From the NCBI GenBank assembly GCA_963787135.1, contig CAWBBW010000046.1, positions 52,177 through 116,176 on the forward strand: 64,000 nucleotides of DNA. The letters run 5' to 3'. Positions 1 through 8,730 of this stretch are shown here, piece by piece (the first letter of the stretch is position 1; every line of letters starts with the position of its first letter). The translations under genes were made by a program, and so were the position numbers. The notes under the pieces were generated by a model, which worked only from the letters and a program-made list of their open reading frames with translations, was not told the origin of the DNA and did no database searches. The DNA is from Roseiarcus sp963787135. GTDB taxonomy: Bacteria; Pseudomonadota; Alphaproteobacteria; Rhizobiales; Beijerinckiaceae.

Positions 1-883
1 ACTCCGCGACGCTCCCGGCGCGCATCAGTCCGAACTGCCGGAACGCGCCGTCGTAGATGGCGTCAGCGCCGGCGATCGCGCCCGTGTGAGAGAGCGCGGC
101 GGTCGAACCAAGCTCGCTTCGGCCGCTCTTCAGAACCACGATCGGCTTCAGCGCGGCGACGTCGCGGGCGGCCTCGAAGAAGCCGCGCGGATCAGCCAGG
201 CCTTCCAGATAGATGCCGATGACCCGGGTGGTCTCGTCGTCCTTGAGGAACCTCAAGAGCTCGGCGATCTGCACATCGGCCATATTTCCAACGGAGACAA
301 ACTTGTTCAATCCGGCGCGGCCGCTGGCGCCGGAGGCGAACAAGAAGGCGTTGCCGAAGGCGCCGCTCTGGGTGATGATGCTGATGCCGCCGCTCGGATA
401 GGCGCCGATATCGAAGTTGGTGTTGAACCGGCTGACTGTGTTCATGACGCCGACGCAATTCGGGCCGACCATGCGGACGCCGGCGGAACGCAGCGTTTCG
501 ACCAGATCCCGTTCCCGCTTGGTCCCCTCGGGCGAGTTGAGCTCGCCGAAACCGGCCGACATGCACACCACCGCAGCGACATCGTTGAAGCGGCGTTTTC
601 TCTCGGCCAGCTCTTTCGCGACCTTCAGGGCCAGATCGGACGAAACCATCAAGAGGCACGTTTCGACCGGCTCGGGGATGTCGAGGACGTTCTTGTAGCA
701 AGGCAGCCCGAGGATGGCCGGCTCGCGCGGATTGACGGGGAAGATCCTCCCCTTGTAGCCCATGGCGATCATGTTGCGCAGCGCAGTATGTCCGGGCTTT
801 TTGGGATCCGAGGACGCGCCAACGACTGCGACGCTTCTTGGACTGAAGAACGCGTTCAAAGCTGAAACCTCTTGCGCCATCAT
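1..883 (-). CDS. ADP-forming acyl-CoA synthetase, N-terminal part (cut by window edge)
   Basis: Frame is open from an ATG pair at 883/880 through base 1, giving 294 residues of a longer protein. It begins with a CoA-binding Rossmann domain (RSVAVVGASSDPKKPG, residues about 16-31), followed by the succinyl-CoA-synthetase-like domain with FVSVGNMADV and LSHTGAIAGAD. In ADP-forming acyl-CoA synthetases the His of SHTG is phosphorylated during catalysis; it is present here (His266), which argues for an active ligase rather than the inactive synthetase-like half of Pat-type acetyltransferases. The gene lies 34 bp downstream of the double-GNAT gene on the same strand and probably ends the 4-hydroxybenzoate operon. 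The substrate is unknown; an aromatic or alicyclic acid is an inference from the neighbours. The C-terminal ATP-grasp part lies outside the window. Confidence 0.85.
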   Translation of the reverse strand, partial: MMAQEVSALNAFFSPRSVAVVGASSDPKKPGHTALRNMIAMGYKGRIFPVNPREPAILGLPCYKNVLDIPEPVETCLLMVSSDLALKVAKELAERKRRFNDVAAVVCMSAGFGELNSPEGTKRERDLVETLRSAGVRMVGPNCVGVMNTVSRFNTNFDIGAYPSGGISIITQSGAFGNAFLFASGASGRAGLNKFVSVGNMADVQIAELLRFLKDDETTRVIGIYLEGLADPRGFFEAARDVAALKPIVVLKSGRSELGSTAALSHTGAIAGADAIYDGAFRQFGLMRAGSVAE

Positions 884-917
884 GACCGTTTCCGCCCAAT
901 TGTTTTGTTCGCCGATC

Positions 918-1883
918 TCAGTTCAGGGGGAGCCGGAGGGCGAGACGACGATGCGGACGGAACCCCATCCGATCGAGGAAGCCGAGCAGGCCGAACCTGT
1001 TCCAGTCGACCTCGGTGCGCAGCAATTCGGCGCGCAGCGCCCCGAGGTTGGCCGAGAGCTGCGACATGAGCGCCGTCGCCACGCCTTCGCGGTCGTGCCG
1101 CGGATCGACGCCAATCGTGTCCATCACCGCTTCGGGCTCGGTGGCGCCAAACTCGCCGAAATCCACGCGCGCCATGATGAAGCCGGCTGGATGCTGGTCG
1201 ATCTCGGCCACCAACGACATCCGCACTGCGGATTCGGTGAAAACCTCGTCCATCTTGCGGGCGTAATAGGCGGGGCGGTCATGCCCCGTGATGCGCCGGT
1301 CGATCGCCACCAGCGCCGGCAGATCGTCCGGCTTCATCGATCGCACCCACAGGCGGTCGCGTGGGAGCGACTCGAGTCCGTCGTCCCCTGCGGGCTCCTC
1401 CTCCGCTTTGCGCTCCAGAACGACGCGGGGCGCAAGGACGAAACCGATGCGGGAGAAAAAGCCGATCAGGCGGTGGTCCGTCCAATCGACCTGGGTCGCA
1501 AGTTCGCCAATCCCGCGCGCCCGCAATTCCGTGGTCAAGCGGTCGAGCAAGGCGCGGCCCAAGCCGTGCCTGCCGGCGAACGCAGGGTCGACAGCGATTG
1601 CATCGAGCGAGGCCTCGAGCGCGGTCGCGCCAAACTCCCCTTCCTGGATGCGGGCGAAGACGAAGCCGGCGAAACGGCCGTCGCGCTCCGCTGCAAGTCC
1701 GACGAAGGCGGCCGGGTCGCGTCTTGCGTGATCGAGACGGCGGGCGAAAAAGCCCCTTCGGCCGCGCCCCGACACATTCTGGTCGACCGCGACCACGGCG
1801 TCGAGGTCGTCGCGTTGAAGCGGACGGATGCGCACCGAGTCCGTCTGCGCGGCGACATCGCCCACTGTTAGGATACCAGCCAT
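918..1883 (-). CDS. Tandem GNAT-family N-acetyltransferase (two GNAT domains)
   Basis: The protein has 321 residues and two successive GNAT domains, about residues 15-160 and 170-318. Each contains a GF-x-hydrophobic strand followed by an EFGAT segment (GEFGATALEA and GEFGATEPEA), an acetyl-CoA-binding region (GRHGLGRALLDRL in the first; DREGVATALMSQL in the second) and a C-terminal GF strand, so the halves arose by duplication. A single-domain relative lies at 7631-8113. In Rhodopseudomonas palustris, GNAT enzymes acetylate the catalytic lysine of BadA, HbaA and AliA acyl-CoA ligases; a similar role on the ligase of this operon is inferred, not shown. It follows hcrB by 159 bp and precedes an ADP-forming acyl-CoA synthetase. 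The exact acceptor is unknown. Confidence 0.8.
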   Translation of the reverse strand: MAGILTVGDVAAQTDSVRIRPLQRDDLDAVVAVDQNVSGRGRRGFFARRLDHARRDPAAFVGLAAERDGRFAGFVFARIQEGEFGATALEASLDAIAVDPAFAGRHGLGRALLDRLTTELRARGIGELATQVDWTDHRLIGFFSRIGFVLAPRVVLERKAEEEPAGDDGLESLPRDRLWVRSMKPDDLPALVAIDRRITGHDRPAYYARKMDEVFTESAVRMSLVAEIDQHPAGFIMARVDFGEFGATEPEAVMDTIGVDPRHDREGVATALMSQLSANLGALRAELLRTEVDWNRFGLLGFLDRMGFRPHRRLALRLPLN

Positions 1884-2042
1884 CTCACCTCCCCTTTCCT
1901 GTCGTCGGGGTCTCGCGCTCAGCGCAGCGCAGCGTATTCCACGGCGAACCTGCCGTCCGTCGCCGCGTCGAGCGCAGCGTAGAGCGCCTCACGCCGTGGT
2001 CATGCGGCGCGCCGGACGCAGCGCCGTCGCCGCAGCCCGCCG

Positions 2043-3017
2043 TCATCCGCCCTCCCACAGCGTATCCACGAGCCGCCGGGCCAAGCCCTGCATCGCCCGT
2101 CGGCGGTAGATCGCGCCGACCACCGTGGTGAGCAGCACGTTGGCCCGCTTGCGCAGGTTCTTCGCAAGGAGTGTAGCGGCGTCGCTATCCCAGGCGCGCC
2201 CGATGAGGTCGCCGGTGGAAACATCCAGCGGCGCGGAATTTGTGCCGGTGATCGCCACCCTGAGTTCGGCGATGACGTTCCGTTCACGCCTGAGCGCCAC
2301 CGCGACCCCGGCCAGCGGAAAGTCGATGGCATCGCGAATGCGCGCCTTGGCGTAGGCGGCGCGGCGCCCTCCCTGCGGCGGCAACACCACCGCCGCGAGC
2401 GCCTCGTTGGCGGCCAGATTCACATGCGCGCCGCCGTCCTCGCGGTAGAAGGCGGTCATTTTGGCGCGGCGGACGCTGTCCGGACCGGCCACAACCGCGT
2501 CGCCGTCCAACACCATCAGCACCGGCGCGACGTCGCCATGATAGGTGGCGTAGCAACGGTCGCTCTTGGGCACGACATGGCATTTGTCGCCATTGTGCTT
2601 GAGACAATAGCCGTTGGCCGCGCGCCACCATTCGCTCTGGTTATAGAAGATGCAGCGGGTGTCCTGGCAGAGATTGCCGCCCAGGGTCGCCGCCGCCTGG
2701 TGAGTGGGACCGGCCACTGAAAGCGCCGCCTCGGCCAGCGCCGGGTAGAGGGCGAGGACTTCGGGATGGCGGGCGAGTTCGGCCAGAGTCACTCCCGCGC
2801 CCAGCCACAGCGAATCCCCCTCCCGACGGATGTCCGCCAGACCGGCGACAGCCGTCAGGTCGATGAGGTCAGACGGCTCGCCCAGGCCACGCCGGAGATT
2901 GACCAGAAGATCGGTGCCGCCGGCCACGAAGCGCGCCGCCGCGGAGCCGGCCTTGAGCTGCACCGCCTCCTCGAGGGTAGCTGGACGGTGATAGCGAAAA
3001 TCCGGCAGGAGGTTCAT
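2043..3017 (-). CDS. hcrB: 4-hydroxybenzoyl-CoA reductase, beta (FAD and [4Fe-4S]) subunit
   Basis: The 324-residue protein is a FAD-binding subunit of the xanthine oxidase family (VAGGTDLLVN near residue 31, TLGGNLCQDTRC near 111). What makes the call specific is an inserted loop with cysteines at 122, 138, 146 and 155. These are the same positions reported for the extra [4Fe-4S] cluster of Thauera aromatica HcrB, an insertion that ordinary xanthine dehydrogenase or CO dehydrogenase medium subunits lack. The enzyme removes the para-hydroxyl of 4-hydroxybenzoyl-CoA to give benzoyl-CoA using low-potential electrons. Start and the preceding stop overlap as ATGA with hcrA, so the subunits are co-translated. 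In R. palustris the equivalent gene is named hbaD. Confidence 0.93.
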   Translation of the reverse strand: MNLLPDFRYHRPATLEEAVQLKAGSAAARFVAGGTDLLVNLRRGLGEPSDLIDLTAVAGLADIRREGDSLWLGAGVTLAELARHPEVLALYPALAEAALSVAGPTHQAAATLGGNLCQDTRCIFYNQSEWWRAANGYCLKHNGDKCHVVPKSDRCYATYHGDVAPVLMVLDGDAVVAGPDSVRRAKMTAFYREDGGAHVNLAANEALAAVVLPPQGGRRAAYAKARIRDAIDFPLAGVAVALRRERNVIAELRVAITGTNSAPLDVSTGDLIGRAWDSDAATLLAKNLRKRANVLLTTVVGAIYRRRAMQGLARRLVDTLWEGG

Positions 3018-5332
3018 GACCCAACTCCCCCCCTGGCGTCCAGCAACTCTGCGACACGTTCCGGGGTCAGCGGCAGGGCGTAGGGGCGAATCCCCGCAGC
3101 CTCGTGGAGCGCATCCATCACCGCCGGCAGGAAGCCGGCGAGCATGCCTTCGCTGGCCTCTTTCGCGCCGAACGGTCCGTTGGGGTCGATGCTCTCAACG
3201 ATGAAAACCTCAATATCCGGACTTTCCGCCATCGTTGGAACGCGGTAATCCAGAATATTGGCGTGCATCATGCGGCCTTGGTCGAAGCGGGTTTCCTCCG
3301 ACATCGCCTGGCCCATGCCCATCCACACCCCGCCCTGGATCTGGCCTTCGACCGCCAGGGGATTGATGGCGCGCCCGACGTCCACCGCCACCCACACCTT
3401 GTGCGCGGTGACCTTGCCGGTCACTTCATCGACCGAGCATTCGACGACCTGCGCGGCGTAGCAGAAGCCCATGGTGGCCCCGATGGCGCTCCCCCGGACT
3501 TTCCTGTCGCCCATGAATTCCGCAGGACTTGTGAAGGCCCCCTGGACGGTGATCGGGCCGGTGTCGACCAGCGCCGCCTTGACCACTTCGGAGAAGGACA
3601 GGCCCGGGTCCTGGCCGGCGACGCGAAAGATTTCGCCATCGCAGTCGACGTTCTCGGGGTTGGCGTCGAGCTTCCGGGCCGCCGCTGCAATCAGGATGGT
3701 CTTCAATTTCGTTGCGGCCTCGATCGCAGCGTTGCCGACCATGAACGTGACCCGTGAGGAATAGGAGCCGTTGTCCTTGGGGGTGAGCGCGCTGTCGGCG
3801 GAAATGACCCGGAGCCGGCTCCAGTTCACCCCCATGACCTGGGCCACCATCTGCGCCACCATGGTGTTGGACCCCTGGCCGATGTCGGCCGCGCCGGTCA
3901 GCACAGTGACGCCGCCGTCGAAATCCACTCGGAGGTTGACGATGGCGTGCGGCTCGCCTGTCCAGTGCTTGGGCGTTGTGGTTCCGGAGACGAAGTGCGA
4001 GCACGCGAGGCCCAGCCCGCGACCCTTCGGCATGTTGCCGCGCCGCTCGGCCCAGCCCGAGGCCTTCATCACCGCGTCCAGACACTCGGGCAGCCCGTAA
4101 CTCATCACCCTCTGGGCGTAGGCCGTCGTGTAGGGGACGGCGGGCAGCAGATTGATCCGCCGGACGGCGAACGGGTCGAGGCCGAGTTCGGCGGCCATCT
4201 CGTTCATCAGCGCCTCGAACGCGGCGCGCGGGTCGACGGTGCCGTGGCCACGTTGCGCGCCGCAGGGCGGAGTATTGGTGTAAACTCGCCAGCCGTCGTG
4301 CTTGATCGCCGGGATGTCGTAGATCCCGTGCAGCAGGGCCCCGGTGTAGAGGATGGATATGACGCCGTAACTCGCATAAGCCCCGCCGCGCTGCGTGGCC
4401 TGAAGGTGGCAGGCGGTCAGCTTTCCGTCCCTGGTCATGCCCAGCTTCACCGTCACGTCGGTTTCCGGGCGGCCTCGATGGGCGATGAAGGTTTCTTCCC
4501 GGGTCTGCAGAAGGCGCACGGCGCCGCGCGCCTTGCGGGCCAGCAAAGCGGCGATGATCTCAAAGTGCAGGCACTCCGTCCGGGCGCCAAAGCCGCCGCC
4601 CACGAAGGGTTTGATCACCCGGACCTGCGCCTCCTCGATCTCGAGGCATTTCGCCACATTGAGGAGGACGTAATAGGGGACCTGAGTCGTTGTGTGGACG
4701 GTCAGGCGGTCCCGTTCGGCATCGTATTCGGCCAGGGTGGCGTTGGGCTCGATATGGACGTGGTTGACCTCGGCGAAATGATAGGTTCTCTCCCGCACCA
4801 GATCGGCCGCGCGGAACCCGGCCTCGGCATCGCCAAACTCGCTGTGGACCTCGCGGAGAATGTTGTTGGGCTTTTCTCCATGGATGGGTTCGGCGCCGGG
4901 CGCCATCGCTTTGCGGGCGTCGAAATAGGCCGGCAGCTTTTCGTATTCGACGCGGATCAGCTTGATCGCCGCCGCGGCGGTGGCCTCGTCGATCGCCGCC
5001 ACGGCCGCCACCGGGTCGCCGCGATAACGAACCTTTTCGCGGGCCAACGGGAATTCGTTCTCGGTGATCGGCAGCACGCCGAACCGGACCTTGCAGTCGG
5101 CCCCCGTACACACCGCCGCAACTCCCTCAAGCGCCTCGGCCGCCGAGGTATCGATGGACACGATGCGGGCATGAGGCACGGGTGAGCGCAACACCCGGCC
5201 GCAGAGCGCGCCGGGCGCGGGCAGATCGGCGGTGAATCGCGCCTTGCCGGTGACTTTTTCAACGCCGTCGATCAGCGGGGTGCGCACGCCGACCGAGCCG
5301 ATGCGGTTCTTCTTCAGCATCTGGACGCTCAT
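3014..5332 (-). CDS. hcrA: 4-hydroxybenzoyl-CoA reductase, alpha (molybdopterin) subunit
   Basis: Large molybdenum hydroxylase subunit of 772 residues. A longer open frame extends upstream, but the ATG at 5332 (MSVQMLKKNRIG) overlaps the hcrC stop as ATGA and begins just before the conserved VRTPLIDGVEKVTGKARF region. Cofactor motifs are present: FVGGGFGAR, a GAADIGQGSN segment, and GPFGAKEASEG, whose last Glu (Glu728) is the conserved active-site base region of this family. Together with HcrB and HcrC it forms the (alpha beta gamma)2 reductase that dehydroxylates 4-hydroxybenzoyl-CoA in the cytoplasm. The HcrB iron-sulfur loop next door separates it from xanthine or nicotinate dehydrogenases. 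The R. palustris name is hbaC. Confidence 0.93.
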   Translation of the reverse strand: MSVQMLKKNRIGSVGVRTPLIDGVEKVTGKARFTADLPAPGALCGRVLRSPVPHARIVSIDTSAAEALEGVAAVCTGADCKVRFGVLPITENEFPLAREKVRYRGDPVAAVAAIDEATAAAAIKLIRVEYEKLPAYFDARKAMAPGAEPIHGEKPNNILREVHSEFGDAEAGFRAADLVRERTYHFAEVNHVHIEPNATLAEYDAERDRLTVHTTTQVPYYVLLNVAKCLEIEEAQVRVIKPFVGGGFGARTECLHFEIIAALLARKARGAVRLLQTREETFIAHRGRPETDVTVKLGMTRDGKLTACHLQATQRGGAYASYGVISILYTGALLHGIYDIPAIKHDGWRVYTNTPPCGAQRGHGTVDPRAAFEALMNEMAAELGLDPFAVRRINLLPAVPYTTAYAQRVMSYGLPECLDAVMKASGWAERRGNMPKGRGLGLACSHFVSGTTTPKHWTGEPHAIVNLRVDFDGGVTVLTGAADIGQGSNTMVAQMVAQVMGVNWSRLRVISADSALTPKDNGSYSSRVTFMVGNAAIEAATKLKTILIAAAARKLDANPENVDCDGEIFRVAGQDPGLSFSEVVKAALVDTGPITVQGAFTSPAEFMGDRKVRGSAIGATMGFCYAAQVVECSVDEVTGKVTAHKVWVAVDVGRAINPLAVEGQIQGGVWMGMGQAMSEETRFDQGRMMHANILDYRVPTMAESPDIEVFIVESIDPNGPFGAKEASEGMLAGFLPAVMDALHEAAGIRPYALPLTPERVAELLDARGGVGS

Positions 5333-5799
5333 CGCGTCGCCTCCAGAGCCGCGGCTTCGACCGAATCGATGATCTTCACATAGCCGGTGCAACGGCAGAG
5401 ATTGCCGGCCAGCGCCGCCTTGATCCGATCGCGGCTGGGATTGGGATCGCGGCGCAGCAGCGCTTCGGCCGCCATGATCATGCCCGGGGTGCAAAAGCCG
5501 CACTGGGCGCCAAGCTTCTCATGGAACTGCTGTTGCAGCCGGCTCAGGCGGCCGCCCTTCGCCAGGCCCTCGATGGTCTCGACCCGCCGGCCGTGCATTT
5601 GCACCGCCAGGGTGGAACAGGCGAGGCGCGGCTGATCGTCCACCAGCACAGTGCAGGCGCCGCATTCTCCGCCGTCACAGCCCTGTTTGGAGCCGGTCAG
5701 CCCCAGCTTCTCGCGTAGGAAGTCCAGCAGCAGCATGCCATCGGGAACCATCTCCTCTCGCGCACGCCCATTGACGGTCAAGGTCAGTATCGATTTCAT
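5329..5799 (-). CDS. hcrC: 4-hydroxybenzoyl-CoA reductase, gamma (2x[2Fe-2S]) subunit
   Basis: The 156-residue small subunit carries a plant-type ferredoxin cluster (Cys41, 46, 49, 61; CDGGECGACTVLVD) and a second all-helical [2Fe-2S] domain (Cys100, 103, 135, 137; AQCGFCTPGMIM and NLCRCTGY). It relays electrons between ferredoxin, the FAD/[4Fe-4S] subunit and the molybdenum site. It is first of the three reductase genes. Its ATG overlaps the ligase stop by one base (TGATG) and its own stop overlaps hcrA by four, so ligase, gamma, alpha and beta are translationally coupled. The R. palustris name is hbaB. Confidence 0.92.
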   Translation of the reverse strand: MKSILTLTVNGRAREEMVPDGMLLLDFLREKLGLTGSKQGCDGGECGACTVLVDDQPRLACSTLAVQMHGRRVETIEGLAKGGRLSRLQQQFHEKLGAQCGFCTPGMIMAAEALLRRDPNPSRDRIKAALAGNLCRCTGYVKIIDSVEAAALEATR

Positions 5800-7443
5800 C
5801 AGGCGCCTCCCGCATGATTTTCATATCGACCCGGCGCCGACGGCCGCTTGGCGCCGGACGCCTGCTCGAGCTGCTGGCGCAAGGCGAACCGCTGGATTTT
5901 GCCCGTCGCGGTTTTTGGCAATTCCGACACGAAGCGCACCCAGCGCGGATACTTGTAAGGGGCCAGCAGCGCCTTGCAGTGGCGTACCAGATCCGCCTCG
6001 ATCCCGTCGGGAACTTCGCGCTCGGCCTGCTTGGGCACGATCCAAGCCTCCGGCTTGACCAGACCGTCCGCGTCCTCGCGCCCGACCACCGCGGCTTCCA
6101 GCACGTATGGATGTTGGATCAGCGCCGCCTCGATCTCGATCGGCGAACACCAGATGCCGCCGACCTTCAGCATGTCGCTGCTGCGGCCGGAATAGGAGTA
6201 CGCGCCGTCAGCTTTGATGCAGTAGATATCGCCAGTGTCAAACCAGCCATCGACAACGATCGGCTTCGGGTTGCGCCAATACGACTTGGCGATCAACTCG
6301 CCGCGGAGGAACAGACGTCCGGGCGCGCCGTTCGGCAGTTCGGCGCCTTCGTCATCCACAACCTTCGCCTGATAGCCCGATACGGGTCTGCCGCTGGCTC
6401 CTGGCGTCACATCGCCCGGGCGGTTTGCGATGTAGATGTGGCCCGCCTCGGTCGAGCCGACGCCGTCGAGGATGTCGATCCCGGTGAGTTGACGCCAGGT
6501 TTCGAGAATGCGCGCAGGCAGCGCTTCGCCGGCCGAAACGCAGGCGCGCACCGAAGACAGATTCGGACGCCATTGCGGCAGTTCGGCGAGCTGGCGAGCA
6601 AAGAGAGTCGGCACGCCGAAGAACAAAGTTGGCCGGAAGCGTTCGATAGCGGCGAAGGTGCTTTCCGGCGTCGGCCGATCCGGCATCAATATCGAAGTTC
6701 CGCCTGTCCACAGCGGGAAGCTCATCGCATTGCCCAAGCCGTAGGAGAAGAACAACTTCGCCGCCGAGAAAAATACGTCATCGGCCGCGGCGCCAAGGGT
6801 CTCCACGGCGTAATGCTGGCCCGTCAGCGCCAGGGTGCGGTGCGAGTGCACCACGCCCTTCGGCCGGCCAGTCGAGCCGGACGAATAGAGCCAATAGCAA
6901 TCGTCCTCCGATCCCGCCGCCGCCGGTTCGAGCTCGGAAGCCGCCGCGCCCATGACCGCCGACAATGAAGGCCCCTCACCCGATGTGCGGAGCACGACAT
7001 GCGGGCGGTGGCGCGCCCCGCCGAGCGCAGCCTCGATCTCGACCGCCAGCTCGGGAGAGAAGGCAATGCCCGCACACTCCGAATCCTCGATGAAGTAGGC
7101 ATAGTCGGCGGCGCGAAGCAGCGTATTGAGGGGCACGGGGACGATCCCGGCTTTGATAGCGCCCCAGAACAGATAGAAGAATGCGGGCCCGTCGAGCGTG
7201 GCCATCAGGAGCCGGCTCCCGCGCGGCATGCCGAGGCCGAGCAGCGCGTTGCCGCATCTCGCGACGCGTTCGGCCAGGGCAGAGTAGCTTACGTCCTCCT
7301 CGACGGTCCGGATAGCGATCTTCGCGCTGCGCCCCTCGGCCAGGTGACGATCGATAAAGGCCGCGGCGGAGTTGAATCGGGGTGCGAAACGCAGGCGGCT
7401 GCCGGCCCGACCCGAACTCGATGGCGATTGAGTTATCCCTCAT
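5799..7443 (-). CDS. hbaA: 4-hydroxybenzoate-CoA ligase (frameshifted near the N-terminus)
   Basis: ANL-superfamily ligase that activates an aromatic acid with ATP and CoA. Visible motifs are YSSGSTGRPKGVVHSH (AMP binding), GVGSTEAGHIYI, DGWFDTGDIY and the C-terminal KTATGKIQRF with the catalytic lysine. It sits directly upstream of the 4-hydroxybenzoyl-CoA reductase genes, as hbaA does in R. palustris, so 4-hydroxybenzoate is the likely substrate; benzoate cannot be excluded. Family similarity continues upstream of the first in-frame ATG (7229) as FAPRFNSAAAFIDRHLAEG, but that frame has no start and runs into two stops at 7443-7449. An ATG at 7443 in the neighbouring frame encodes MRDNSIAIEFGSGRQP. 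Removing one base near 7395 joins the two, so I span both. The shift may be a sequencing error. Confidence 0.85.
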
Positions 7444-7630
7444 CACGTCCCCGTTCCGGTCTATGGGGCGCGAGCGCAGCGTGGGTCTGGGCATCGGCGC
7501 AAAATGGTGATCTAATGCCGGATTGGGATGTCGAAGCCGCCGGATGCTGCGTTGAAGTCCGCTCCCGCGTTTGAACGCCAGCCCGCCGCGGCGGCGCCAA
7601 ATTCCGACGGAACGCGGCGCGGGGTTGCGA

Positions 7631-8113
7631 ATGGTGAACCGAATGACAAAGTCCAACCGGACGGGCCCAAACGAGCTCCTGCCGATTCGGCCCGCCACCT
7701 TGGCCGACGTGCCAGGGGTGATCGCGCTCGACAAGGAGGTTACCGGCTTGCTCAAGCCCGGCTACTGGCATGACATGTTCGAGCGCTATGGAGCGCGGCC
7801 GGGCGACTCGAGGATATTCCTGGTCGCGGAGAATGCCGGCCGCATCGGCGGTTTCATCATTGGCGAGGTGCGCGCCTGGGAGTTTGGCTCCTCGCCCAGC
7901 GGCTGGATCTTTGCCGTTCAGGTTCAAGCCCGGCAACGCCTGCATGGTCTCGGCTCGCGTCTCTTCAACGCGGTCTGCGACAGCTTCCGCGCGGCTGGCG
8001 TGGACCGCGTTCGCACGATGGTGGCGCCCGACAACACCCTGATCCACTCCTTCTTTCGGAGCCAGGGAATGATGGCCGGCCCTTTCATCGAATTGGAGAT
8101 GCGTCTTGACTGA
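7631..8113 (+). CDS. GNAT-family acetyltransferase, BadL-like
   Basis: A single GNAT domain of about 160 residues, with the acetyl-CoA loop VQARQRLHGLGSRLFNA and the segments GGFIIGEVRAWEFG and FFRSQGM. It resembles each half of the double-GNAT protein at 918-1883 (same EFG and GM/GF landmarks). It is divergent from the 4-hydroxybenzoate-CoA ligase and 39 bp upstream of an Rrf2 regulator, the same pairing as badL-badM in the R. palustris benzoate cluster. A role in acetylating catabolic acyl-CoA ligases is inference. Starts at 7571, 7631 (MVNRMTK) and 7643 are possible; none has a strong ribosome site, and 7631 is a compromise. Confidence 0.72.
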   Translation: MVNRMTKSNRTGPNELLPIRPATLADVPGVIALDKEVTGLLKPGYWHDMFERYGARPGDSRIFLVAENAGRIGGFIIGEVRAWEFGSSPSGWIFAVQVQARQRLHGLGSRLFNAVCDSFRAAGVDRVRTMVAPDNTLIHSFFRSQGMMAGPFIELEMRLD

Positions 8114-8152
8114 CTCCCCCACGCCCGTTCTCGGGCGCACGAGACCGACCGC

Positions 8153-8620
8153 ATGAGGCTGCAGAAGGCTACCGCCATCGCGCTCTATGCGGTGCTGGAA
8201 CTCGCGCTTGATCCCACGCGCCAACTGACGGCCGTCGAGATCGCCGAAAAATATGGGGTTTCCGCCCATCACCTGGCCAAGGTGCTGCGCGACCTCAGAC
8301 GTGGCGGATTGGTCGATTCGGTGCGCGGCGCCGGGGGCGGCTTTCGCTTCGCCGGCGACGCCAAACGGCTGACCTTGATGGACGTAATACAGCTCTTCGA
8401 AGATGTCGGCGCCGATGCCGACGAACTGCCGCCGCAGGCTGCGGGCCGGGAAATCGCGCAGGGAGTGCGGTTCGTGTTGACCGAACTCGACACGCAGTCG
8501 GCGGCGACGCTGCGGTCGATCACCATCTCGACCATGCTGAAGCTGGTCGCGCGGCGTCCCTGGACCAACGCCGCGACCGAGACAAAGCCGAGACGGCGGA
8601 CAGCTGGGCGTGCGCAATAA
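8153..8620 (+). CDS. Rrf2-family transcriptional regulator, BadM-like
   Basis: 155 residues with an N-terminal winged helix typical of Rrf2 proteins (TAIALYAVLELALD; IAEKYGVSAHHLAKVLRDL; RGAGGGFRFA). The region after residue 90, where IscR and NsrR carry three cysteines for an iron-sulfur cluster, contains no cysteine at all, so this protein should not sense through that type of cluster. BadM of R. palustris is an Rrf2-family repressor of benzoyl-CoA reductase genes, and the badL-badM gene pairing is kept here. Likely targets are the divergent ligase/reductase operon and perhaps genes outside the window. The effector is not known from sequence. Confidence 0.8.
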   Translation: MRLQKATAIALYAVLELALDPTRQLTAVEIAEKYGVSAHHLAKVLRDLRRGGLVDSVRGAGGGFRFAGDAKRLTLMDVIQLFEDVGADADELPPQAAGREIAQGVRFVLTELDTQSAATLRSITISTMLKLVARRPWTNAATETKPRRRTAGRAQ

Positions 8621-8730
8621 GCCATCTCCCGTTTGACTGGCGCGCCGCCGCGCAACGGGCCGCGCCGAGGCATGAGGACCGCTTTGCGTCCGTCGCCTCA
8701 GGCTCCAGCGGGATGACCGTTCCTTTGCCA

